Origin: Mortierella alpina
Taxonomy: Eukaryota; Mortierellomycota; Mortierellomycetes; Mortierellales; Mortierellaceae
Direction: 5' to 3'
Length of the DNA stretch: 64,000 nt
Assembly: GCA_029449245.1 (NCBI GenBank)
Contig: JANATF010000003.1
Span: 2,914,001-2,978,000 of the forward strand
Numbering within the stretch: position 1 is the stretch's first letter; every line of letters begins with the position of its first letter. The notes under the pieces are model-generated. The model had not been told where the DNA came from and searched no databases. It saw nothing but the letters and a program-made list of their open reading frames with translations. Positions 44,818 through 56,151 of this stretch are shown piece by piece. The position numbers were made by a program, and so were the translations under genes.

Positions 44818-45225
44818 ACTCTGTTCCTAGCACTCTAACAGAGGGCAGTGCAGATGTGCAGATATACGGTGCCTGAATGAGGCAGCTCGCTCCGTGTCAG
44901 CATCGCTTTCCTCCATTGCAGCTGCGCTTCCTGCATTCGCCTTGCCCAGCCGACCATCCTCTCCACCAAGCCTGCCTCGGACAGTCCGCTCTTCCCGATA
45001 TCCTTGGCTGTCTCCTCCCACACACACTCTCTCTATCTCTCTCTCTCGCACCCACATACATTTCATTCTCACACTGTCTCGATACTGCCCTCGATCCTCA
45101 GCATTCAGGCACTCCTAATCTGATCCCAGAAGACTCCGAGCATTTTCTTCCCCCTCCACCCTCCATCAAATCATTCTCTTGCACAGGCGCATCACCATCA
45201 ACTACCGTTCACCCATCGGAGCACG

Positions 45226-46747
45226 ATGCCGCCTTCAACGTCCCTGGACCCATCTCGGATCGATTTCCAAAAATACTACTTTTACGGCACCATCCTCAAT
45301 GTCCCACCTATTCTACTCATGTACCCCATGAGGACAGTACGTCTGCTGCAGCAGCGAAAGTCCTCGATCCCAGTGTCGTCCTCCATCTTTACAGTCATCA
45401 AGGACGTCCAGCAAAAGAATGGCTTCCGTGCGCTCTATGCGGGCGCAACTGTCTTTAGCTTGGGGTTGACCACGACAAAGATCCTTCAGTTCGCGACATA
45501 CGACTATCTGCATCAGCAGACCAAAGAGAGGGAATACTTTGGCATCGAAGCATTGAAAAGCCCAAGTGTCCTGAGTGGTTTGCTCGGCACGTTCTCTGCC
45601 GTGGTGACAACCTTCTTTGTCGTGCCGTTTGATATGGTGAGTCAATATGGCCCAGAAAAACAATTTACCCATATAGGTTGTGAAAAGGAGAAACGCGGGA
45701 ACAGATCGTTGTATTTCATGATTATCCAACCTCGAAATATGCTGCTAGTTGAGAGCTTTGGTTATGCCTTGGCTGTGCATCTGTGCCCTGTTCGTGTGTG
45801 CTGTCTCCGTTGATCATGGCTGCAGCGCAGATCCATGCCCTGAGAGGTGTTTCTGATTAATACAGGTCGCAAGTCGTACCTGATCCACTCACACTCTCAT
45901 TGTGTCGTTTTCCCGTCTTATCCAGGTCTCCCAGCAGATCACAATTGCTAAAGCAGGAGCTCAAGGAAACTTGGCCAGCGCAGCAGCGACCACAACGGCC
46001 GCTTCGGTTGCACCCCCGCTCACCCCAGCACCCTTGACCATCGCAGCCAACTCCACAGCCGCCACCACCAAGCTGCCTCTCTTTGTCGCAGGATCGTACG
46101 AGCCTCTGCAGCCACCACAACAGATGCCCATCTCAGAGTCACTCAAACTACAGTTCAAGCAGGAGGGCGTTCGTTTCCTGTTCAGAGGCTACTGCGCAAC
46201 TCTGATGTCAACCATCCCATTCTTTGCTGCATACTTTCCAGCCTACGAGATCTCAAAGGTGTGGGTCCTGGATGGCATCCACTTTGCTCGAAGGATGCAA
46301 TCAGATTCAACCAACGCCTTCCCGCCACCAGAGCTCAACCAGTTGATCATTTCTTCCGTGGCAGGCAGCATGGCGTCGCTGGCCGGTGTCCTGGTATCCT
46401 CACCAAGCGACATGGTCAAGACACGCATCCAAACCGAGCAACGATTAAGTCCCACCAACGGCTCAGGCGTAAAGCTTCCCATGCCATCCCTAAAGTGGAT
46501 GGATGTCTTTATGGAAATCTGGAAGAAGGAAGGGTTCATGAAGTTCTTTTCAGGGACGAAGGCTCGAGCCATCCTTGCAGTTCCGGGAGGCGCGCTCAAT
46601 TTTGTCATCTTTGACTTTGTTCGGTCCGTCAGCATCATCCAGGAAGAGCCTTCCGTCGTCACCCTCTCACAAGTCCCAACGCCGGCGGCGACAAGAGGCT
46701 CCAGGAAGCCCTTTGTTGAAAATAACTCAGCGAAAAGTCTCTACTGA
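45226..46747 (+). CDS. Mitochondrial carrier, SLC25A44-like
   Basis: Two exons, 45226-45636 and 45926-46747, give 410 residues; the junction (GATATG|GTGAGT...CCAG|GTC) keeps phase 0. Mitochondrial carriers move metabolites across the inner membrane through three repeated two-helix modules. Seen: module 1 starting DFQKYYFYG with the degenerate signature YPMRTVRLLQQ (no acidic residue after Pro), module 2 with VPFDMVSQQI, and module 3 with SPSDMVKTRIQTE; each is followed by a GxxALYAG/RFLFRGY/KFFSGTKAR-type linker. The opening fits SLC25A44, a branched-chain amino acid carrier, and related fungal proteins better than ADP/ATP-type carriers. An Ala/Thr/Pro-rich insert (about residues 145-195) separates the halves of module 2. 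Substrate assignment is inference. Usual carriers are near 300 residues, so the insert and tail make it long. Confidence 0.85.
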
Positions 46748-47033
46748 ACAGTCCTAGCAAAATAAGGCGCCTATAGGATCCTGCCTCATCCTCTCCACTC
46801 CTTGTCCATGTCTCATCGACACATACACCTTAACGCCCTCCTTACACTCCATAGATCTGGGACCTGAATGGCCCTCAACCTGTACTCTATCTCTCCTGTC
46901 CTGCAATGTCCGCATTTTGTTACCTAGTAAATATCTCTAATGTTCTATTTTTTATTCGATTCCTTCTTGCTGGTTTGTTGGTTGAGTGGAGTTGTCGGTA
47001 TACTATTGCTTTTGAGGCGGAATAGCCGTCGCT

Positions 47034-47992
47034 TTACTTCCTGTACCACATGGTCGTAACGCGACTCCTGCGCATCTTCTTCTGAAGCTGGAGCACTCCG
47101 TAAAGCAAAGCCTAAGGAATAACAAAGAAAGGGCCTCGTTCAGCAACTATGTACTCATCATCCAACACCAGTTCCTGGCAGAACCAAAGTGGAATGATGC
47201 AAAAGTAGAAAGCAACAACAGCGTCCAGTCCTTGTTCTTTTTACCTCCGATGTGGGTGGGCATCCTGGGACATAGATATCGACGGGGACGATGCGATCGC
47301 ATCCACGAACGACCGAGTAAGAGTAGTGGTAATATCCACCTCCATTGGCGCAAGATCCCATGGAGATCACCCACCGAGGCTCGGGCATCTGATCGTAAAC
47401 TTTACGAAGGGCCGGTGCCATCTTGTTGGTCAAAGTTCCAGCAACGATCATGACATCGGACTGACGGGGCGAGGCACGGAAGACGATTCCGAGACGATCC
47501 TGATCATAGCGTCCAGCAGCCATGTGCATCATCTCGACGGCACAGCAGGCAAGACCAAAAGTCATGGGCCAAATCGAACCCTCACGACCCCAGTTGATGA
47601 TCTTATCCACAGTTGACAGTGCGTATTCTATAGGGAAAGGTAACCAAAAGAAAGTCAGCGTTGGATCTGCGAACGGTCTAACATGGAGTGGGTGATGGAA
47701 ATGGCTTGTTCTCCGTACCGACAGCATTGGAGGGCTGATTGATGGGTCCTGGGTATGATTTTGCGACAGCAGTCGACATTTTGCGGTTCTGTGCTGCTGG
47801 TACATTGGCTATGGGGAGAGAGGATTACCAGACAGACGAGAGTTAGCTTTTTGGCGTGCAGAGAGAAAACGCGTGGAAAAAATAGTGTATTACCACGGTC
47901 ATACCTTTCTCCTCCTGCTCAGAGACTAGGCTGAGGTGGCGGATCTGGTTCGAAGCCATGGGCTTGAGCGAGGTGCGGGCAGCTGCTAGCAT
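47034..47992 (-). CDS. NDUFS7: Mitochondrial complex I subunit NDUFS7 (PSST, NuoB type)
   Basis: Four exons, 47992-47905, 47808-47719, 47627-47245 and 47111-47034, give 212 residues. This subunit carries iron-sulfur cluster N2, the last electron donor to ubiquinone. All four cluster ligands are present: Cys87 and Cys88 (LACCAVE), Cys152 ([10 protein letters not shown]) and Cys182 (VPGCPP). The core starts at [20 protein letters not shown] and ends [18 protein letters not shown]. The first 45-55 residues are basic and Ser/Ala-rich, a mitochondrial targeting sequence. The ATG at 47992 is chosen because it begins this presequence ([10 protein letters not shown]); the frame upstream is a simple-sequence CT tract. 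It shares a divergent promoter with the DDT/WHIM gene. Confidence 0.95.
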
Positions 47993-48812
47993 GGGATGTG
48001 CGATAGAGAGAGAGAGTGAGAGAGAGAAGGATGGGATCAGCAATCTTGCGTAGAGTAGCGAGTGGAATGGCGGGGTGGGCTGGAGGGTCCTTGATCAAAT
48101 CTGAATCCACAATCGACGGTGTCCGAGTTCCATGTCTGTCTGTGGTCGAGTCTGCTTCACAACAAGATGGCGCGTATGCGGGCAAGACGGAGACCAGGGC
48201 CCGTACCTGCACCAAGGATGGAGGAGCGCAATCCCAGGGTCGAGAGCATGATGGGATGAGGCGTGTGTGGAGTGAAGGTCGGGCAAAAAGTGTCAAAGAG
48301 CAGAGAAGAAAAACGAGATGTCCGAAAGGCTTCGGCGAAACGGAGTGGAGGATCAAAATGGGCGGACAAGCCACCGCCCAACCCACAAATTTGGAGTGGA
48401 CGCGTGAAATACAATCGATCGGGTGTTGCTTCTTCTGGGGTGAGCACTGTGGCAGGCAGGCGAGAGTCAAGACGCGCGAGAATGGGCAGGCTGAGGGCGC
48501 GGCAGCAGGAGGGAGCAATGCACGTGCAGAGCGTATGCAAGGCATGCAGTCAGAGGGCCAGGATGAAGGAAGGCCGCAGGGAACAAGCGAGGATGCGGGA
48601 CTGTCTGTCGCTATGAGACGCGTGGAATGGGTCTCGTTGAGTCTGATTTTGGGTCGCCCGTCTTATTTTTTGCTGACTTTTTTGTTTGTGTCTTTTGTTT
48701 CCACCCGCATTTCCCTTTTCACACTCCACCCTCATCTCGCATCCACCGCGATTCCTCAGTCTGTTGTCGCCTCTGCGCCCGAATCCATCTCCTTGACGCG
48801 CCTGCGTGCACT
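47993..48812. promoter_or_regulatory. Divergent promoter NDUFS7 / DDT-WHIM gene
   Basis: 820 bases between two genes pointing away from each other. A GA-rich tract lies at about 48005-48030 just upstream of NDUFS7. The open frames across the region on both strands are unlike known proteins and read as leader and promoter sequence. Confidence 0.5.
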
Positions 48813-51800
48813 ATGACCGTTCCTGCGGATGCCCTCCACAGCAACACTTCGCCGGGTAAACTTCGTCCGCTGACCACCGTGCCAGCGCCCATGCTGCCAA
48901 CCGAGCACCACCTGAGAGCATCAGCCCAGCACCAGCCTTCAGCTCAGCGGCCCAAGAGCTCGCTCCTCTCCTCCTGGTTGTCGAACGCTAGTGGAAGCGG
49001 TGCAAAACCTGGAGTCGATAGGGGCAGTGTCGGCGGCGGCGGTAGCGACGGCAGCAGGGCACCTCAAGGCGAACGCGCTGCTGAAAGGCACACCGATTTT
49101 GCTGAGGACCGTGTCCATACTTATGCCCACACGAACCCTCCTCCACTTCACACCAACCATCGTGTTCATATGGATGAATACAGCGCGCCTGGCCAGGGTG
49201 CTCGTGCAGAAAGCATGAGCCTTGATCAGCGCCATCATCACCCGTACTACCCTCCCTACCCTTCACAGTACCCCCAGGATCCTCATCAACAGTTTTACGA
49301 CCATGCTGCTTCGCCCACAAACACCACCGTCACTCCCGCAGAACCTGATCCCGCGTCAGCGTCGGAGAAGCCAAAGAGAGGGAGAAAGCCCAAGCCTAAA
49401 TCAGAGTCTGAGGAGACTGATCCTTCTGGAGCCAAGGCGCCCAAGGAAATGAAGCCAAAGGTTCCGAAAGAGCCCAAGGAGCCAAAGGCAGCCAAAGAAC
49501 CAAAGGAACCAAAGCCCAAAGCGATCAAGGAGCCCAAAGTGACCAAGGAACCCAAGCCGCCAAAGGAACCCAAGCAGAAAAAGTCCAAGCTTAGCCATGG
49601 CGATGGATCTGCGTCTACATCGTCAGGGAGTAAGACTGAGCGATCGATCCTTAGCTTCTTTGATCGATCGGGGTCTGCTTCCTCGTCCAAACCGAATGCT
49701 CTCCTTGGAGAAGTAAGTACTTGAAAAAGAGAGAGGCAACAAAGGATAGACCTAAGCGGACAAGCTATCGGTGTGCACTATTCTAACTTGTCAATTTCAC
49801 ACTTGATTACATAGCACGCTCATCAAAGTGCACAATCTGCCGCCATGCCGAATAAGTCGGTATGTGTGTACCAGTGCCACTGCACGAAAGACTGGAAAGG
49901 TTTCGCATACAAAGACCGTTATGTGTCAAGGACATGTAACTAACCCAGAGCTATCCCTTGTCTACTAGGCATTCAAACAGTCTTGCCTTTCATTTGATGT
50001 GCTCGATCCGTCCAAAGCCGGATCCTACTTCACAGCCATGGCAGCGGACGACGATAGGCGGCACGGCGGCTTCATGAAGGAGCTGCCAAAATTGACTGGA
50101 CGAGCTCCTTTCGAGGATCTGATGAGCGCTCTGCTGCTGCGAAGTTCCCGACTACCAGCACTCAACAAGCTGGATCTGCACCATCCAGAGCTGGACATGG
50201 ATATGCTAGCGGATGTCAAGATGGTGCACGAGTTCCTCAATACCTTTGGAACATCCTTTGGGTTAACAGAGGACTCTGGTGAATGGATCACATATGGTAA
50301 AGGCACATTTGCTGCTTTTCTCTCGAGTGAGCTGTTGTGCAAATCAATAGGTGATCGATAACACTAACAAGTAACCCCTGCTACTTCTTTTCTTCACCTC
50401 TAGACATGCTACTGTCTATGATCCGCAACCCAAGGATCGACGACCGTTTGTTGGATCTCAACTGCAAAATGATCATGGCCGCCTATGAGGAGGGACAAGC
50501 ACCGAAGATCAACCAGTTCAACTTTCCATATTTTCTTGCTGCTGGTCCCGAGGCCATATCCACTCTCCAGGAAAAAAAGGCGGACAAGAAGAAGAAAAAG
50601 TACAACTCAGGCTCGCTCTCCACAACCTCCAGAAAGAAACCCGCACCCTTGAGTCGTTTGGGCACAATTGAATACTCTGCCTACACAATCGCAGACCGCA
50701 TCCAGGCGCTCGTCAAGGCCCTGCACGACGTCACCTCTTCGCCACGTTTCCACCGCTTCATGCGCGACGAGGTCGAGGAAAACATCACGACGTTGAAGCG
50801 GCAAAAGCGGAAGCGCACAGAGATCCGCAAGGAACTGGAGAATCAGACTCATGAGCTCGAGAGGGAGATGAAGGCCATTGAACGCCAAGCCGCTGAACTG
50901 GAGACACTGCGACAGGGAATACTGGCATCAGAGAGAGAGACGTATGACGGACCAGGCGAGGACGAGACTGGCGGTGCAAAGCTCTCTAGACAACAACGTC
51001 TCGCACAGGCCAAGGACGCTCGCCGCACGATAAACGACATTCTCGCTCAGCAAAAGACCCTTGTGGCGGATCTGAAGGCTAAAGAGACCACTTGGGAGGC
51101 GAAAAAGGAGGAGCTGGAGGACATCTCGCTTGATGACACCGAGATCCAAAAGGACAACAACGTGCCTTGGACCCGACTCCGTGGAGGTTATGTCGTCAAC
51201 ACGGATGAGAAGCTGAGAGTCATTTGCCTTGGAAGCGATCGCTGGGGTCGCAAGTACTGGTTCTGGAGGAATTTTGGCGGTGTCATTATTGAAGATCGAA
51301 GCCAAGTAGGGCCCAAGTTGGACGAGGAGGAAGCCAAGAATGCGACATTGACCAGCGGCGATAGCAATAAGCAGGATGTCCAGATGGAGAGTACCGAGAC
51401 CACGTCGCCTAACTCATCCGATAAGGACACACACAATGCCACTTCGGTGGTGGAAGAGTCCATGAACGATGTCACGCAAAGGATGAAGACCATGGCGCAC
51501 CCGGAATTGGCTGGCAATAAGGTAGCCACTACCAGGGATCGAATGTCGATCGCCAACCTGTTATCCGATACCTCCCCTTCGGAGCAGGACCCGTTTTCAG
51601 AACCCCAGCAGCAGGCATGGCCAGTCAAGCCTTTACCAGAAAGGGACCTTTTGGACTATGGACCGATTCAAACCTGGAGTCTCATCTCGACGACCAAGGA
51701 GCTGGCCTCTTTGACCCGGGCGCTGAACGGCAAGGGCAATCGCGAGCGAGTTCTCAAAGCATCCTTGATCACGATGCGAAAGGACATTGAAGCCAGTTTC

Positions 51801-53182
51801 GACCGGATCAAAACCTGGGCTGGGCGCGAGCACACCTCCAAGAATCAGCACACGGTGTCCGTCCTCGGTGCTGTTGGTCAACCTTTGACCCAGGAGGAAC
51901 TCATATTGCTGCTTAAGAAGAAGGGCAGGAAGAGCAAACAAGAACTTGCCGACATCGCGGCGACTCGACAGGAGTTGGCTGCAGCTATGGGCGCTGCTGG
52001 TGACGACAACGAGTCCATGGAGGTCGATGCGCATCAGGATCTGGAGATGGCGGATGACAATCCCGAACAGCAGCAGCAACTCTGCGACCAGGACATGGAA
52101 GCCGGTTTCTTAGCCGCTGTCCGAGAGAACCTGGCCTCGGGACCCAAACCGACCGAATACTTTGAGAGCATTGTCCAGGCGGCCGAGAAAAGACTTGAGG
52201 AGCTTTCGGGCGCGATCTGCAACGGAGATGGTCTTGCGCTCACGAAAGCTATCCAGAAAGTCCGTAGTACATCACAGGATCCTCAACACGATCAGCTGCA
52301 GGCCGCTATCAAGGTCTTGAACCACTGCCTGGATGCCATGGGAGAGCCGCCCTTGGCCATAGAAACCGCGGCAGCGGATGAGACAGCAATGGACATTGTT
52401 CAGGAGAATGGCGCAGAGGGCTTCTCACCAAATGAACCGCTGTCGGTCCCTATCTCCGTCAACCCCCGACTGCTGGCTTGGCTCAGGACGTGCCGTATCG
52501 ATACTATGCTGCAGGATGTCAAGACCTTCGGAGCCCTGCATGCTTGGCTTGACGAGTGCATTAGTGCAGTCGCAAGTGTGGTCTATGATACTGATGAGGA
52601 TGACGAGAACGAGGAGGACTCGGACGGTGTACGGGAGAAGGATGAAGAAGATGAAGATGCGAATGATCATATACAGGATGAGGATGATGACGAGGAGGAG
52701 GAAGGCGAAGAGAATGACCACGACGACGACGAAGAAGACGAAGCGGGAGATGATAAGGCCCAAGAAGGCGATCACCAGGACGACGAAGACGACGAGGAGG
52801 AAGAGCAGCGCAATGGTCGTCAAAGCAAGACGCGCCAGGAGGTAAGGCAGCCGACTCATGTATGTTGAGTTTAGCTATGGTGGTCTCTTGCTGAGGGCTG
52901 CACTGACGCCCTTTTTTTTTATCTTTGTCTTCTCTCCGCGATGAATAGCCGGAGCTCAAGTTTAGCAATATCCGTGGTCGCGCTCTAAGGGCCCGAAGTG
53001 GCAAGCCCGTATCATACAAGGTGGACCCAGCGACGCTTGAGGAGGACGAGGACGAGGAACAAGAGGAGGAGGAGGACGAGGAGGAGGAGGAACAGGAAAA
53101 TAAGGACGAGGAGATGGAGGAGGAGGACGACGAAGATAAAAGCATTGCCTCGAGGTTGCGTCGGACCAGGAGGCGGCACTGA
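48813..53182 (+). CDS. DDT/WHIM-domain chromatin remodelling subunit
   Basis: Five exons, 48813-49712, 49815-49859, 49969-50296, 50404-52841 and 52949-53182, give 1314 residues. The N-terminus is disordered with an AT-hook-like KRGRKPKPK (about 190) and Lys/Pro repeats (KEPKEPK). A DDT domain follows (about 345-440; APFEDLMSALLLRSS, DVKMVHEFLNTFG), then a WHIM1 region (RIQALVKALHDVTSSPRFHR), a coiled coil, and the WHIM2/3 signature (NTDEKLRVICLGSDRWGRKYWFWRN cut here as LGSDRWGRKYWFW). The last 200 residues are highly acidic and end with a basic RLRRTRRRH. DDT plus WHIM marks non-catalytic partners of ISWI remodellers, which contact linker DNA; lack of a WAC domain argues against Itc1/Acf1 proper. 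A 15-codon exon 2 is easily missed. Start ATG 48813 is the first in frame. Confidence 0.87.
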
Positions 53183-53731
53183 ACGGTGCCTGCCCGCGTG
53201 GCGTAGCATGGATGTGCGCGGGACCATCCGCTTTGTCCCTGTGGTTTCGCCATGTGGCCGTCCTGTTTAACACGTTGTTAATTGGACACCGGTTCATCCA
53301 CATACATGGCCTCGACTCTTGGACTTACTTCCTCACTCACTGTTTTGATCACTTACTCTCTCACTCTCAGCATGTATCGAACGCAGACAATAAACGCGTC
53401 GGACGCCCCTTTTTGTTTCTCTAGTGTGGAATGCGGCAGAACTGGCGTCGGCAAGCTCTTAGTCCACGAGAGGACGGTGGTGGGGTGGTGATGAAGATGA
53501 TGATGGGTATGATGGTGGGTATGATGCTGTTCCCGACCTGGTGAGCACCTCATCCCCAGTGGCTGGTGATTGAGTTTCTTGCTTTTGTCTTGGCGCAGCA
53601 TGTCAGATGCGCACAGACTGTGCGGCCCCGCTCTTCTTACGGCCGTAGCTCTTCTCCCCCACTCGCGTCTCTTCGCACTTCACCTCTCACATCCACTCCA
53701 CGGCTTCCTCGTCTGAACTCCTAGAGTCCCA
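53183..53731. other. Intergenic spacer between DDT-WHIM and membrane-protein genes
   Basis: About 550 bases with GATGAT/GGTGGT simple sequence at 53470-53530 and pyrimidine-rich sequence before the next start. No coding region is supported. Confidence 0.5.
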
Positions 53732-54829
53732 ATGTCTTCTACAAGACCAACTTTTCCCGCCTATGACAACAGCCCACATGCAGCCGCGTTCCTGGGACGA
53801 CGCTCTGTGCATGACACCTGGATAGCCCTGTGGGTACTATGGCTCCTCTGGGCCCTTCTCTTGTAAGTTAATTTTCCGCTCGCCCGACCCCAGATGACTG
53901 GCCTTTTTTGTTTTCTTGCTAACGGTCTGCAGCTTTTGATGGCTACTCCAGTGTTGTCAAACAAATGTTCAGCACAGAAAGATTCTCACAGGCCACCCCG
54001 GCCACTGGCCGCGTGGCTACAGGTCCTCCGGTCCTTGATCGCGGTCCTAACGTGGAAGGAGAACCGCCGATTCAAGGGGAGGAGCAGGGTCCTGATGTAC
54101 TGACAGGTGCAGCCCGGACATCGACACCCGGTCATGCTGCAGGAACAGCTCGAACAGCCCCTAGAAGCGTTTTCTCACGCGCAATGGATAATGCGGTAAG
54201 TTTGAGATACAGATCCTCGCGTAAGGGATGGGCGAAAAGAAATGCAACATGTTTGTCGAGGGGGGAATAAGAGTTTATAGAACCATGGTCTAACGCCTGC
54301 TTCCATACATTCATAATATTACGTGTGATGTGCGATCGGACAGAGGGATAGGATCCTCAGAACTTATAATTTGGTTCGGGACTTGACGCTGATGTTGCTT
54401 CTCGTGGTGACACTGAACACGTTCGGTATGTTGCTCGCGTTTTCACACTCAAACGCATCAAGAATTAAGAGCTCTACTACTCTAGAAATCGTTTGCCCTA
54501 ACACACTCTCATGTAGGTCTTGGGTCAGGCATTGTGGTCTTGGTCCTCAGTTGGATCTATGTAAGTTAAGAGTAGTCTTGTCGCGTTCTCATGAATGCCA
54601 TAGGATAAGAGTTCTAATGCGCGTCTCTTCCTTTTGTGCACACTATTGCCTATACTCGTCCTCCCTCCTCCTTCATGTGATTCAGCTTGCGGTGGTCCTC
54701 ATCTGGGCCATCCTGATGCTCTTGATCGAAAATCGCATCATCGACATGATCCTGCGCACCTTCCAGATGGTGCTCCTCCTCGCCATGCTTATTGCAGCAT
54801 ATTCAGTCGGATGGTCTGTTCTTCCGTGA
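53732..54829 (+). CDS. Small multi-span membrane protein of unknown function
   Basis: Five exons: 53732-53862, 53952-54195, 54344-54425, 54517-54560 and 54686-54829, giving 214 residues. I do not recognise the family. A first hydrophobic helix (DTWIALWVLWLLWALL, about 29-45) is followed by a Gly/Pro/Thr-rich loop (about 50-120), then DLTLMLLLVVTLNTFG, SGIVVLVLSWIY, AVVLIWAILMLLI and MVLLLAMLIAAYSVGW, so about four membrane segments in all. For intron 1 the CAG at 53932 would cause an early stop, while the CAG at 53951 keeps the frame and lies about 30 bases from a CTAAC branch point; the latter is used. The end is uncertain: reading through gives VGWSVLP, whereas a weak GTCTGT donor would add a short basic tail ending near 54919. 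Confidence 0.7.
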
Positions 54830-56151
54830 ATCAACTGGCCCGGGCTCGCACCTTTATTGATTTTTTGCTGCAGGATGATTACTCGCATCATTTTGATTAC
54901 TCAACACCTCATTATTAAATAATTCTACTTCCCCTTCCCTCAGTCCTCTCCGTCCTCGAAATTGTTTTTTCGTGTTGTTATCAAACCGCCTGTTAAAGCT
55001 GTGGACCTGCAGAAATAAATTCGAGGGTGTCTCGCTCTCTCCTTCTTGCTGGCTGGCTGGTATGATAGCCTTGGCGAACGGTCCAGATGAAGAAGAGAGG
55101 ACGGCTCCGAAGAAACATGGTCCACACCCCCTTCTAATAAATGCTCGATCTCTCCACGCACATGTCGTGGAGAAGCGGGCTATGAAAATATTTCAGGTGA
55201 GAGCAAGAGATGGATTCCAGTGTGGAGTCGAGAGCGTGTTTGTAGGCTCGTATCCCATATGGGGGTATCCAAGAAGGCATCTTCGCCCCCTGTTTCTCAC
55301 ATGCAACTGCAGCGGTGCTGCAAAGAAAAGACCATATGAAGAAATATGGCTGGTTATCTTTTTTTTTGTACCACTTTCATTAAGAAGCATTTGACGGGTG
55401 CATGCCTCTTACAACTTCTGTAACGTTTGCAACCGTTATCCTCGACGCATGCGACGAAGAAGAGAGAAATCGCATAGTCAGCACAACCGATCGGACTGGC
55501 AGCCCCTTGGCTCGCTTGGCTCTTTTTCACACTTTCTCTTCTTCTCGTGCTCATGGTGAATGGCAAGAGGGCTCTCGAATGCTCGATATTTTTTATAGAA
55601 CTGCAGGCGGCAAGGTCTGAGCGGCAGGGTGGGCCGTAAGCAAGGCCAGGTCAATGAGTACATAGCTATCAGGTGCATTCGTAGCCATGTGTTCCGAGAG
55701 TACCGTATCCAATCCACACACACATGCCGACCGGTGGGCTATCGTATTTTTTCTTCTGGATGGTATATATGCGATCGTAGTTCGCTTTCTCTCGTGTCTT
55801 TTTTCCTCACTTTATTATTCCGCCTCACTTCTGTCTCTTTCTCCTTCTCTTTCTCTCTCTGCCTCGCTCTCGCTCTCACTTCTGTTCCCGCCCTACTTTC
55901 TCGCTCTCTCATTCCCCAACCTTGCTCCTTTTTACAATCCACTTGATCCCATTTGTTTTTACGACACACTCACGCCTCATTCAGGTAATCACCGGCTTCC
56001 ATGCGTATGCTTACGAGGCTACAGGACCCGAGTGCTCCATTGCGTTCCGTTTCATGCCACCTTGATGCCGTAAAAAAATACCTTTGCAGTTCATGCTCAC
56101 ATGCTTCATTGATCCTCCATGTGTTAGGGCACAGAACAGTTTCCTCCCGTC
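54830..56151. promoter_or_regulatory. DGAT1 promoter region
   Basis: 1.3 kb upstream of DGAT1. A strong pyrimidine tract (about 55785-55900) precedes the likely transcript start, a pattern of well-expressed fungal genes. A probable leader intron is listed separately. The short open frames at 54972-55620 show no conserved features. Confidence 0.5.
55985..56127 (+). other. Probable 5' leader intron of DGAT1
   Basis: CATTCAG|GTAATC at 55985 and GTGTTAG at 56127 flank 143 bases just before the ATG at 56152; size and borders match the introns of nearby genes. Not proven without transcripts. Confidence 0.4.

Larger units (their letters stand above)
42958..45225. other. Gene-poor region upstream of the NLR-like gene
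   Basis: About 2.3 kb. Near 42974-43062 a probable leader intron of the NLR-like gene (GTAAGA donor, GCAG acceptor, CTAAC branch) can be seen on the minus strand. The stretch 43100-44070 shows no coding signal. A low-confidence coding fragment at 44074-44817 is listed separately. From 44880 to 45225 the plus strand becomes pyrimidine-rich and is the likely leader/promoter of the mitochondrial carrier gene. Confidence 0.5.

Noticed and set aside
53863-53932. Shorter intron 1 in the small membrane-protein gene (CAG at 53932)
   Set aside because: It causes an immediate TGA and places the acceptor too close to the CTAAC branch point; the CAG at 53951 keeps the frame.
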